A stretch of 64,000 nt of DNA, taken from NCBI GenBank assembly GCA_965197825.1, contig CBDANW010000003.1, positions 2,046,001 through 2,110,000 on the forward strand, given 5' to 3'. The stretch is from CBDANW01 sp965197825. Its GTDB lineage: Bacteria > Acidobacteriota > Vicinamibacteria > Marinacidobacterales > DATDRI01. Below, piece after piece: positions 37,590 to 45,939 of this stretch. Made by a program: the position numbers and the translations under genes. Under the pieces are notes generated by a model, which had not been told where the DNA came from, searched no databases, and saw only the letters and a program-made list of their open reading frames with translations. Each line of letters starts with the position of its first letter. Position 1 is the first letter of the stretch.

Positions 37590-38000
37590 CACGCTGGATC
37601 CGAAGATAACACCCTCGGGCCAGACGATTGTAAAGCCCACGGCCCTTGGCACCATCGCAAAACACAGACACTAAGCTGCTGATTTATCGGCTATTTCAAG
37701 AGGGCCGAGTTTTGGCACAGGACGGGCCCACCGGGGGTGCGCACGGCTGGCTCAAATCGGCTGCCGGGGCGAGCTGCAGGCAACGAACTGCGCTCCCGGA
37801 AGAAATACGTATCCGACCGCGATGCCAGATTCAAGCAGCCCTCGGAAAGGTGCAAACTGCTGACCCGCTGGGCGTTCGAGTATTTTGACCAGACGAGCTG
37901 AAGATAACACCCTCGGGCCAAACGATTGTAAAGCCCACGGCCCACGGCCCGGTCGCAAACACAGACACTAAGCTGCTGATTTATGGCCTATTTCAAAGGG
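37590..38000 (-). repeat. Two MITE-family right-half copies
   Basis: 37590-37722 runs from CTGGATCCGAAGATAACACC to GTTTTGGCACAGGAC; 37898-38000 repeats the same stretch up to GGCCTATTTCAAA and stops short of the terminal repeat. Between them, 37800-37895 holds the GCGTTCGAGTATTTTGACCAG end. Confidence 0.6.
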
Positions 38001-38014
38001 GATTACAGACTTGA

Positions 38015-38149
38015 CTAAGCAGACCCTTCAGCAGGCTTGCGCCGCAGCGCCTTCGCCAGCGCTTCGGGGCTCGGAGGACGCGGGTAAGGCACTGGCGGAT
38101 CTGCTTTCCTCCGCCTTCCCCTAGGCCTTTTGCCTGATTGTTCCTTCAT
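38015..38149 (-). CDS. Small basic proline-rich peptide, coupled to the methyltransferase
   Basis: 44 residues (MKEQSGKRPRGRRRKADPPV and onward, ending ALRRKPAEGSA). Its ATG overlaps the methyltransferase stop as ATGA, so the two are translationally coupled. A similar peptide, also basic with a PxxxAxA motif near the end and also starting at ATGA, closes the operon at 40330-41673. The family is not named to my knowledge; a nucleic-acid-binding or adaptor role is a guess. Confidence 0.55.
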   Translation of the reverse strand: MKEQSGKRPRGRRRKADPPVPYPRPPSPEALAKALRRKPAEGSA

Positions 38150-39633
38150 CCTGCCATCCAGCCTTTCTTCTTGTTCACTCGTCTTAGCCCTGAGAGCGTG
38201 TAGACGTTGCTCTTGGCTCGGTTGCACGGGCCGCATAGGAGCACGCGGTTCGAGATGTGATTGAGTCCTCCATCGGCGCGCGGTGTGTTGTGGTCAAGCT
38301 CCAGGTAACGCGGGTCATCGAACTTCCGGTCGCACCCTTGGCACTTCGTACCCTGTTTGGACAGCAGGATATTGTACATTTCGGATCGGCTCATGTGCGG
38401 CCCAGGCGGTTCATACACCGACTCTTTCACGCGGAGGAAAGGTACGGCTGTCTTTCCGTGGTCGGTGCGTTCTGGTGGCTTCGTGACATAGTGAACCTTC
38501 CCGAACGGAAGCATTGAGCCGCTGTCTGTCGATAGGCCATCTCTACCGCCTGCCGCCTCACGTTTCAAGCGATCGATGACGGTCTCATGGGCCTTGTCCC
38601 AGATGTCAATACCAACCCATTGACGGCCCAATCTTTCGGCGGCAACACACGTTGTGGCGCAACCGGCAAACGGGTCGAGGACGATATCGTCCTTGTTGCT
38701 ACTAGCTCGTATGATTCTCTCGTAGAGTGCCAAAGGTTTTTGGGTCGGGTAGCCAACCCGCTCCCGTGCCATCGCATTTATAGGAGGGATGTCTATCCAA
38801 ACATCTTCCATCGGGTTGCCGCGAGACTCATCTAAATAACGCTTAACGCGCACCATCTTTTCGGAGGTGAATACCAGCCGTCCTTTCTTCATGGCTGTAT
38901 CGATGCGGTCTTGATCCCAAATCCAGTGCTTTCCTGAAGGCGGCGCGATTACTTTGTCTCCAAATCTTCGTGCTTTGCCCTGTCCGGCCTGAGTGAAATT
39001 GTCTAGCATGTACCTACGTCCAGTACCTTGCTCGACTTGCCTGTAGTGTTTGGAGACGCGTTCGTCCGAAAGGGGCGTGTAGAGCTTGCTAAAAAAAGAA
39101 CCCTTCGTTTTCCTGTAGGCGAATATCGTGTCATGAACCGATCCGAAACCTTTGGTCTGTCCCTTGGACGAGCGAACCTTTTGCCAGATGATCTCATTCT
39201 GAAAACAGTCGTGACCGAAGACCGAATCTAAGAGTTCCTTCAAATAGTGGCTGGCGGTCTGGTCACAGTGGAGGTAGATACTCCCGTCCGGACGCAGCAC
39301 TCGCCGCATAGCGAGCAGCCGAACGGCCATGAAGCACAGGAACGCGCCCATGTCATCTCCGTAGCTTGAACGCGAACCCTGCACGACGTTCATGACGTTG
39401 GGGTAGTCATCCGTAATTTGGTCCACCCATTCCTGGTGAACGTCATTCTCCCAAGACCACCGGTCCTGAAAAGATGCGCCTTTGGCCAAACTGTCCGGGG
39501 TCGCATGAAAATCACGGCCCTTGTTGAAAGGCGGGTCGGTGGCGATAAGGTGAACGCTCTCGCTATTCATGGCCTGCAAGAACTTGAGGTTGTCCCTGTG
39601 AAAGAGAGTGCGGTTTGACCAGTTGGGTTTCAT
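38146..39633 (-). CDS. DNA methyltransferase fused to HNH endonuclease
   Basis: 495 residues. Motif IV DPPFNKG at 33-39 comes before motif I DPFAGCATT (about 326), the beta-class order of N6-adenine/N4-cytosine methyltransferases; VGIDIWDKAHE follows. The C-terminal 70 residues form an HNH domain: CQGCDRKF, LELDHNTPRADGG with the DH pair, NRVLLCGPCN with a second zinc CxxC. One chain thus combines base methylation and a likely nuclease, a compact restriction-modification or modification-dependent design. Small minus-strand frames precede it and a 44-residue gene follows by ATGA overlap. No frame break is seen. Confidence 0.85.
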   Translation of the reverse strand: MKPNWSNRTLFHRDNLKFLQAMNSESVHLIATDPPFNKGRDFHATPDSLAKGASFQDRWSWENDVHQEWVDQITDDYPNVMNVVQGSRSSYGDDMGAFLCFMAVRLLAMRRVLRPDGSIYLHCDQTASHYLKELLDSVFGHDCFQNEIIWQKVRSSKGQTKGFGSVHDTIFAYRKTKGSFFSKLYTPLSDERVSKHYRQVEQGTGRRYMLDNFTQAGQGKARRFGDKVIAPPSGKHWIWDQDRIDTAMKKGRLVFTSEKMVRVKRYLDESRGNPMEDVWIDIPPINAMARERVGYPTQKPLALYERIIRASSNKDDIVLDPFAGCATTCVAAERLGRQWVGIDIWDKAHETVIDRLKREAAGGRDGLSTDSGSMLPFGKVHYVTKPPERTDHGKTAVPFLRVKESVYEPPGPHMSRSEMYNILLSKQGTKCQGCDRKFDDPRYLELDHNTPRADGGLNHISNRVLLCGPCNRAKSNVYTLSGLRRVNKKKGWMAG

Positions 39634-39651
39634 GCGGACAAAGGAATTGTC

Positions 39652-39846
39652 CTAATATTCTCCGATCTCGACCTGTTCCACTTTGCCTGGTCTCTTATCG
39701 GGCGGATCTTTGAGTTCGAAGGCGATGTCGAATGGGCGATCGAGGGTGGCAAAACTAGGTGTTCCGAAACTGACATATGTATCCTTCGAGTTCGTCTGCG
39801 ATACATCCAGCCTCTTTTTCAGATGGTCCAAGTTTGCGCCCGTCAA
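39652..39846 (-). CDS. Possible small gene upstream of the methyltransferase
   Basis: 64 residues from TTG (LTGANLDHLKKRLDVSQTNS and onward, with SFGTPSFATLDRPFDIAFEL), ending 18 nt before the methyltransferase start. It overlaps the 70-codon gene at 39755-39967 by 92 bp in another frame, so at most part of it is likely real. Confidence 0.3.
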   Translation of the reverse strand: MTGANLDHLKKRLDVSQTNSKDTYVSFGTPSFATLDRPFDIAFELKDPPDKRPGKVEQVEIGEY

Positions 39847-39967
39847 GCTCTTCGATCCATGCGTGGAGCCGATTCCTTAATTCGTTCAGGACGTTGCGAC
39901 GCTTGAGGCGGGCCTCGACATCGTTCTGCTTCTCAATATCGAACAAAAGTTCCTTTGGGTTTTTCAT
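39755..39967 (-). CDS. Hypothetical small helical protein
   Basis: 70 residues, MKNPKELLFDIEKQNDVEAR and onward, rich in charged helices (LKRRNVLNELRNRLHAWIEE). TAGGAGCCGAAT precedes the ATG, a good ribosome binding site. Probably the first gene of the methyltransferase operon. No family recognised. Confidence 0.5.
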   Translation of the reverse strand: MKNPKELLFDIEKQNDVEARLKRRNVLNELRNRLHAWIEELDGRKLGPSEKEAGCIADELEGYICQFRNT

Positions 39968-40078
39968 ATTCGGCTCCTATTCCAGATTGAGTTTAACTGA
40001 CCAACTCCTTTTGGGAGTCAAAATCCGCCAAGTGAAATCGTTGCCGAACTTTTAGCATCGTCTGGCTGGAAGAAAATC

Positions 40079-40300
40079 CCGTCCTGTGCCAAAACTCAGC
40101 CCTTTTGAAATAGCTGATAAATCAACAGCTTAGTGTCTGTGTTTGCGACTGGGCCAAGGGCCGTAGGCTCTACAATTGTCTTGGGCGGACGGGTCGTCAC
40201 CATGCAGATGACCACCTCGTCCTGTGCCAAAACTCAGCTGTGCTCCGCAGAAAGTCGATCCCGTCCTGTGCCAAAACTCAGCCCTTTTGAAATGGGAATT
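40079..40300. repeat. MITE-family partial copies
   Basis: 40079-40225 repeats the variant seen at 36538-36676, and three further GTCCTGTGCCAAAACTCAG ends follow up to 40300. One is followed by CTGTGCTCCGCAGAAAGTC, a family-D end. Confidence 0.55.
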
Positions 40301-40329
40301 ATCCAGCAAACTAGCCAGCAGAGCCGCCG

Positions 40330-40485
40330 CTAGTCGCGCTTCGTCTTGATTCGCTTGCTCGGGTCTGGCGGTTTGGCTGCCGCGAACATCGCACGCGCTA
40401 TTTCCTCCGCCGTTGCGTGGATCTCAATCTTGCGTGTGATTGGGCGTCCGGGGCCGCGCTTGGCCTTCGGTTCCTTCCCCTTCAT
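40330..40485 (-). CDS. Small basic peptide, ATGA-coupled
   Basis: 51 residues: MKGKEPKAKRGPGRPITRKI, then EIHATAEEIARAMFAAAKPP, then DPSKRIKTKRD. Its ATG overlaps the stop of the 90-codon gene (ATGA). The GPGRP sequence is AT-hook-like, and ATAEEIARAMFAA resembles a short family found beside modification genes. It is the last gene of a four-gene minus-strand operon. Confidence 0.6.
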   Translation of the reverse strand: MKGKEPKAKRGPGRPITRKIEIHATAEEIARAMFAAAKPPDPSKRIKTKRD

Positions 40486-40754
40486 GGTACTAGAAAGCCG
40501 TTTTTGCGGATTATCTCCACGTACTCTTTTTTAGAAAGGGGACAAAGAGAAAGCTGCCTTGCCTGTCTTGTGCAGATACGGCCTATCTGTTTCGCTATAA
40601 AATCGTGATTTCGTTCTCGAGAATTTCTCGATAATCCATATCTGCCTATGACAGTGTTGTTAATTACAACAAGGACGCTGGTGTGCCTCCTTCTTTCAGT
40701 AACCTGAGCACCAAGTTTTTTAGCAATTTTTAGGCCATCTTGCGCGGTAAGCAT
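40482..40754 (-). CDS. Hypothetical 90-aa protein, HicA-like features
   Basis: MLTAQDGLKIAKKLGAQVTE, then RRRHTSVLVVINNTVIGRYG and HDFIAKQIGRI. The pattern of a G-R/H-x-H-T stretch, a short beta hairpin and a HDFIAKQ helix recalls HicA-type double-stranded-RNA-binding toxins, but length and C-terminus differ. It starts 5 nt after the preceding gene and ends at ATGA with the next. Confidence 0.5.
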   Translation of the reverse strand: MLTAQDGLKIAKKLGAQVTERRRHTSVLVVINNTVIGRYGLSRNSRERNHDFIAKQIGRICTRQARQLSLCPLSKKEYVEIIRKNGFLVP

Positions 40755-40759
40755 TCTCT

Positions 40760-41311
40760 TTACTGGGTGCTCTTCAGGTATGTGCGGAGAATGGCTAATT
40801 GCCTCGTGGGTTCTGGTCCTAGCATGCCTTGGTTCGCCTCGAAATCCTCTATGGTGTTGAGAATTTCCACCTTCAAGCCATTTATAGCCTCAACTCTATC
40901 GTTACCAACCCATGCAATGTTCCCTTCCTCAAAAAACGCCTCAACTCCCTCTCGGCCATCAAGGCTACGAACAATAACTGGAATCGCCTTCAAGACTTCG
41001 TAGGGTTCATCCGCGAAATTTGTAAGAAATTTCCGGTCTTTGAAATCTGCGGTGTCGGCCCCTGAGAAAAAAATCTTGTAAAAATTGTGGAAAAAGTCAC
41101 AATGAGAAGTATCCCCGCTAACGGCTTCGCGGATGAGTTTCCGAGTGACCATGGACTGCATCTCGGCAGCAATCACCCTCTCTTTTTTATCGTCAACCGT
41201 AAAGTAGGGAGTGGAAGGCGATTCATATTTATAAACCTCACCAGCTAGCGTGTGAGGATCAAGGACCATCTGTACGCCGTTCTCACAAGCGACATTCTTA
41301 TACCCGTACAT
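40760..41311 (-). CDS. Hypothetical 183-aa protein
   Basis: Start chosen at MYGYKNVACE (41311), preceded by AAAGGTGAACTAACC; the frame is open 23 codons upstream but these overlap the neighbour. Contains FTVDDKKERVIAAEMQSMVT and HCDFFHNFYKIFFSGADTAD. No family recognised. Third-from-last gene of the operon; the gap to the next gene is 5 nt. Confidence 0.55.
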   Translation of the reverse strand: MYGYKNVACENGVQMVLDPHTLAGEVYKYESPSTPYFTVDDKKERVIAAEMQSMVTRKLIREAVSGDTSHCDFFHNFYKIFFSGADTADFKDRKFLTNFADEPYEVLKAIPVIVRSLDGREGVEAFFEEGNIAWVGNDRVEAINGLKVEILNTIEDFEANQGMLGPEPTRQLAILRTYLKSTQ

Positions 41312-41313
41312 GG

Positions 41314-41673
41314 TTAGTTCACCTTTTTTGAAGGATTTTCTGTGACTGTCGTTGCGTTCTGAGCTTTGTCCTTGAACCATTCTGCGAAACTCGGAATTTG
41401 ATGTGGAGAAACCATTACGCCTACTTGTACTCGTCGGACTACTACGGCTTGCCTAGAACCCTTTGGGCGCTCCTTATAGCGCCCTTTCCCTTCATTAAAA
41501 AGTGCAGTCTCGCCATCACTGGGGACAGAAATGGCTTCAACGAAAAACTCGATCCGCAGGTCTCCTCTCGGAGTGATTCCACCCCACATCCCGTTAGCCG
41601 GAACCAGCCGGTAGTCCTTATCGTACTCCCACTTGATCTCGATTTCGTCGGGCTGGTTTTTTTCGTTGGGCAT
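41314..41673 (-). CDS. Hypothetical 119-aa protein, DUF3467-like
   Basis: MPNEKNQPDEIEIKWEYDKD at the N-terminus and VVRRVQVGVMVSPHQIPSFA near the C-terminus. The framing of a beta-sheet core with a final SPxQxxxxxE-type helix recalls DUF3467 proteins, though this is a weak resemblance. AAGGAGAAACATG gives a good start. First gene of the four-gene operon, with 2 nt to the next ATG. Confidence 0.5.
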   Translation of the reverse strand: MPNEKNQPDEIEIKWEYDKDYRLVPANGMWGGITPRGDLRIEFFVEAISVPSDGETALFNEGKGRYKERPKGSRQAVVVRRVQVGVMVSPHQIPSFAEWFKDKAQNATTVTENPSKKVN

Positions 41674-41968
41674 GTTTCTCCTTAACGGCGCAAATAATTC
41701 GCGTGCAATGATTTAGAGGTTTCCAAAGGGGATTATATACGACCTTATCCACGTCTGCCCGTGAGCTGATTCCGACCATAGGTCCTCGCGCATAACATCG
41801 AGGCAGTCCCAAAAGTACAGGTAGTTCGGAGCGGCTACACGGTCTCATCCTCGCATGAGATATACAACCCATGATCTAGGCTGTCAAACGTCACTTCCGA
41901 ATCAAGTCCTTGTAGCGTAGGCGCTTGTGGTCCATGCCGTGCACCATCGCGACCATCTGGTCGATGGC

Positions 41969-42284
41969 GTCCTGTGCCAAAACTCGGCCCTCTTGAAATA
42001 GCCGATAAATCAGCAGCTTAGCGTCTGTGTTTTGCGACGGTGCCAAGGGCTGTGGGCTTTACAATCGTCTGGCCCGAGGGTGTTATCTTCGGATCCAGCA
42101 TGACGTACCATGTGCAATTCCTACTGTTGGTCAGGCAGCCGTTGTTCGATCGGGCAGCCCTTGCTGCTCACACAGACCTCATGGGTGCTTCCGCCATTAA
42201 GTGTTGGTAAAATGACGCTAAGACTTTACGGTGCATTAAAATACAGCCATGGTCTTTCAAAAGGGCCGAGTTTTGGCACAGGAC
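41969..42284. mobile_element. MITE-like element, full copy 1
   Basis: 316 bp between perfect inverted terminal repeats (GTCCTGTGCCAAAACTCGGC and its complement GCCGAGTTTTGGCACAGGAC). The interior is non-coding and the same as in copies at 53652-53965 and 62541-62857, so this is a defined non-autonomous unit. It abuts an IS256 fragment. No clear target duplication. Confidence 0.75.
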
Positions 42285-42285
42285 G

Positions 42286-42589
42286 CGGTCGCAACGAGGA
42301 TGGGCTCTTTCCTCTCCGCTCCTTGGTGGTAGCGCAGGTACGTGCCGTCGAGCTCGAGATACAACAGCTTCTCGTTCGAGAGATCCCGTTTTCGAAACGC
42401 TCGAAATCCTCCGACAGACACCGTGTGACCCGGCTCACCACCGACTTCGAGACACCCGTGCCGCTCAGCACGTCCGCGAACGTCGCCTCAATGTCACGCG
42501 TCGACATCCCGTGGACGTACATCCGCGCGATCAGTTCATCGAGTTTCTCGGTCCGGCTCACGTAGGCGTCGAGAATCTTTGACTGAAAC
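42286..42589 (-). pseudogene. IS256 element A, internal fragment (copy 4)
   Basis: About 304 bp equivalent to the transposase middle (KVFQSKILDAYVSRTEKLDE to AERKEPILVATG) with a one-base deletion in the FEAFRK region. It is caught between the MITE and the IS6 element. Confidence 0.85.
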
Positions 42590-43395
42590 GGTATTGTCAA
42601 ATTGAGCTGGTGACTGACAGAATGGTCCAATGAAGACCGATGCGCCAAGCTACCACGGCTATCGATTTCCACCGGAAATCATCAGCCACGCCGTCTGGCT
42701 CTACCACCGATTCTGCGTGAGCTTTCGAAACGTCGAAGAGTTGCTCGCTCAGCGAGGCATCACGGTTTCTTACGAAGCGGTCCGACTGTGGTGCATTAAG
42801 TTCGGGCCGGAATACGCTCGGCGACTGAAGCGTCGGCAGGGTCGTCTCGGTGACACATGGCACCTGGACGAGGTCTTCATAAAGATACAAGGTGAACGCC
42901 AATACCTCTGGCGCGCGGTAGACCAAGATGGTGATGTAATCGATATCCTCGTCCAGCCTCGCCGTGATCAGAAAGCCGCCAAACGATTCTTCCGCAAGCT
43001 GTTGAAGGGGCAAGGCCGTCCGCCCTGGCAGCTGGTCACCGACAAACTGAGAAGCTACAGCGCCGCTCACCGCGAGGTCATGCCGTCCGTCGTCCACGAC
43101 ACTGACCAGTACAGAAACAACCTAGCCGAAGTCTCGCACGAACCGACGCGACAACGGGAACGACAGATGCGGAAGTTTAAAGCTCCTGGGCAGGCGCAAC
43201 GATTCTTGACCGTGCATGGACTCGTGCAAAATCTCTTTCGCGTCGGACGGCATTTGTTGCAAGCGCATCATCATCGGGAGCTACGAGACCGCGCTTTCAT
43301 CGTCTGGCAGGAGGTAACCTGTGCCGTCCGATGAGAGCAAAGGAAGTCAGCTCGACGCGATAGGTTCGCTCGCTCAACGTCAACTTGACAATACC
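42590..43395 (+). mobile_element. IS6-family insertion sequence, copy 2
   Basis: 806 bp with the same terminal repeats as 13952-14757. It cuts an IS256 fragment on the left and an integrase-type transposase on the right. The two IS6 copies are in the same orientation, 28.6 kb apart, with the CRISPR locus between them. Confidence 0.88.
42630..43334 (+). CDS. IS6-family DDE transposase, copy 2
   Basis: 234 residues, identical to 13992-14696 apart from HREVMPS in place of HRKVMPS. DDE residues are intact. Confidence 0.9.
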   Translation: MKTDAPSYHGYRFPPEIISHAVWLYHRFCVSFRNVEELLAQRGITVSYEAVRLWCIKFGPEYARRLKRRQGRLGDTWHLDEVFIKIQGERQYLWRAVDQDGDVIDILVQPRRDQKAAKRFFRKLLKGQGRPPWQLVTDKLRSYSAAHREVMPSVVHDTDQYRNNLAEVSHEPTRQRERQMRKFKAPGQAQRFLTVHGLVQNLFRVGRHLLQAHHHRELRDRAFIVWQEVTCAVR

Positions 43396-43397
43396 GT

Positions 43398-44339
43398 CTC
43401 AGGCTCTCGGACGACGACCGGCGCAGGCTCGCCGTCAAGGCCCAAGCTTTGGGCCGCGAGGCGCTGGCCCAGATTGCGTCCGTTGCCACACCCGCTACGC
43501 TTCTGCGCTGGTACCGCTACCTCATCGCAGCTAAGTACGATGGCAGCAAGAACCGGAGCCCAGGCCGACCTCCGACGGCGAAGGATATCCGTGAGCTCAT
43601 TGTACGCGTGGCGCGAGAGAACCCGACGTGGGGATATACGCGCCTGCGGGGCGCACTCAAGAACCTCGGACATGAACTTGGACGCAACACCATCAAGAGG
43701 CTCCTCGCCGAGCACGGTATCGCTCCTGCGTCGGAGCGGGGCAAGAGCATGTCGTGGAGCACCTTCCTCAAGGCTCATTGGGGCGCCATCGCTGCGACAG
43801 ACCTGTTCACCGTCGAGGTTGTGAACCCGTTCGGGCTCGTCCGCTACCATGTCCTGTTTGTCATCGATATCGCCACTCGCTGCGTGCGCATCGGTGGGAT
43901 AACCTCGGACCCAAACGGGGAGTGGATGAAGCAGGCGGCAAGAAACCTCACGGACATGTGGGATGGTTTCCTCCTTGGCAAACGGTACCTCATCCACGAC
44001 CGGGACCCGCTATTCACCGAGGCAGTACGTGGGCTGTTGAGAGATTCAGGCGTGAAGCCCCTCCGCCTTCCCGCCAATAGTCCGAATCTGAACGCATACG
44101 CGGAAAGATTCGTTCTCTCCATACGTCGAGAGTGTCTCGACCGCTTCGTACCTCTCAATGAGCGACACCTGCGGACAGCGATAACCGAATACGTAGTGCA
44201 CTATCACACAGAACGGAACCACCAAGGTCTCGGCAACGAGTTCATCACACCTCTGCCGGCAAGCGCGAATGACGCTGGTCCCATCGTGTCGCGAGAGCGA
44301 CTTGGAGGCATTCTCAACTACTACTGCCGTGCCGCGTAG
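43398..44339 (+). pseudogene. Integrase-type (IS481/IS3-like) transposase, 5'-truncated
   Basis: Continues from the IS6 right end as LRLSDDDRRRLAVKAQALGR, then NPTWGYTRLRGALKNLGHEL (helix-turn-helix), AIAATDLFTVEV with the first Asp, YLIHDRDPLFTEAV with the second, and LNAYAERFVLSIRRECLDR with the Glu. It ends LGGILNYYCRAA. The first 40 or so codons were removed by the IS6 insertion. The core is complete but the gene has no start. Confidence 0.78.
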
Positions 44340-44539
44340 ATGGTTTGCTGGCGACGGTAGCCCCTCGGTGCGCTCTACCGGCGTAGCGTGGAAACAGCTT
44401 CAGGAACACGCTTGGATATTCGCTCTCGACTAGGTGGTCATCTGCATGGTGACGACCCGGCCAAAGGGTAGCTCTGCTCAATGGTTGTCGCGGGCCTCAC
44501 CGCCCACGCCGCGTCAACTGTTCGCTTGTAACGTTGCAA

Positions 44540-45262
44540 GTGGATCAAATTTTGGCACAGGACAGGGTCGGTGAGATTCCGACCGACTTGCATCATGAAT
44601 CCGCCATCCGGCCTGGGAGTGATTCCAGCAATCTGCACTTTTCGCGATGACAGCTCAATCACGACGAGCACATAGTAGGTCACGAGCCTGCGGACCGTAG
44701 CGACCTCGACGGTGAAGAAGTCGGTCGCAGCAACGGTTCCCCAATGGGCGGCGAGAAACGTGCGCCACGGCGTCCGCTTACCTCTCTCCGGCGCGGGCTC
44801 GATGCCGTGGTCCCGCAAAATATTGGCGATGGTGCTCCTGGCTACCGTATGGCCGAGATTCGATAGGGCACCGCGAATTCGTGTATACCCCCACCTCGGA
44901 TTCGACTTCGCCATCTCCACGACGAGCTCGCTCATCTCCGCCATGACCCGAGGCCGTCCGAGCTGTTTTCGCCGCGCGCTGTAGTCCCACTTCCGTGCAA
45001 TGAGCCTTCGGTGCCAAGCCAGCAGCGTTTCCGGAGTGACGATACCGGCGACTTCTGTCAGAAGTTTCCGGCCAAGCGCCTGACCCTTTACCGCGAGCCG
45101 ACGTCGCTCGTCGTCTGTGAGGCGAAGCTTCCCCCCGCAGAGCCGAGCCTTGAGGACTCTGTTCTCCTCGAGTAAGTAGACGATAGCCGCCTGTTGGTCA
45201 CGCTGGATCCAACCAGCGATGGCGACTAGCAACAGTGTCAACGGCTGGATCGGCGTCCTCAT
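44540..45262 (-). pseudogene. Integrase-type transposase, 3'-truncated
   Basis: From MRTPIQPLTLLLVAIAGWIQ (45262) it runs through LLEENRVLKARLCGGKLRLT, WGYTRIRGALSNLGHTVARS and TVAATDFFTVEVATVR with the first Asp, and stops in MMQVGRNLTD at 44570 where GTCCTGTGCCAAAATTTGAT begins. The second half of the core is lost. It belongs to the same family as 43398-44339, in opposite orientation. Confidence 0.75.
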
Positions 45263-45333
45263 GACCGGGGATTCTAGCTTCCATTGGCGAACCAAGCCTA
45301 GGTGCCTCTAATCCGAAACGCCCCGGCGCGCGG

Positions 45334-45365
45334 GGTCTTGAGTTCGTTTGTATTTTTGGACACGA
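45334..45365. repeat. Family-B short repeat
   Basis: GGTCTTGAGTTCGTTTGTAT followed by TTTTGGACACGACG; inverted relative to the copies near 1752. Confidence 0.5.
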
Positions 45366-45456
45366 CGCGGTTCCGGTGATGGTTAGGGCGTTGGTCCGTC
45401 GCGGCCCATGACGACCCTTGTTTGCCCCGTCCGTCATAGGCGATAATTGGCCTACA

Positions 45457-45926
45457 ATGCTCAAGGGCAACATTACACCCAGCCAAACGATCACGCAGGT
45501 CGACCGATCGCCCACAAGTTCAGCCACCGAAGGGTATCGATCGCAGCGTGCGGAGATCCTGAAGCGCTTTCCACGCGACAATTGGTCAGAGATGAGGCTG
45601 CACGACCACCCGCTGGGCCAGCCAGCGGTTGAGGACACCTACTGCCGCTGGCTGGAGTACAAGTGTCAGTGGATGGGCAGCATGCAAGGTGAAGCTGCCG
45701 GGAAGCTGATCCTTTACAAACGGAAGAAACGGGAGGGGTGGTATTTTCGGAAGTTGTTTTCGAACGAGACCGGTTGCGAAGCGAGTTCTTGCAGGCATTC
45801 GAGCTAGCGGAGCGTGGCGAGTGCGAACGCATCGACGAGCTCAAGACGCTGGGACTCGGGCCGGCGGTGAAGCTGAAGTTGCTCCACATGTATTTCCACG
45901 ACGAGGTGCTGCCCTTCTATGACTGA
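45457..45926 (+). pseudogene. McrB-N-like protein, frameshifted
   Basis: From ATG 45457 the frame gives about 97 residues including PAVEDTYCRWLEYKCQWMGS and GKLILYKRKKREGWYF, then a shift at a T run (TATTTTCGG, about 45743). The next frame continues SEVVFERDRLRSEFLQAFEL through ERIDELKTLGLGPAVKLKLL to a stop at 45926. Together this is a 155-residue protein resembling the N-terminal region of McrB-type restriction GTPases (MrcB-N). One missing T in the homopolymer explains the break; it may be real or a sequencing error. Before the IS insertion, its stop was about 20 nt from the methyltransferase start at 47376, so it was probably the first gene of that operon. Confidence 0.6.
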
Positions 45927-45939
45927 GTTGCTTGGTGAG

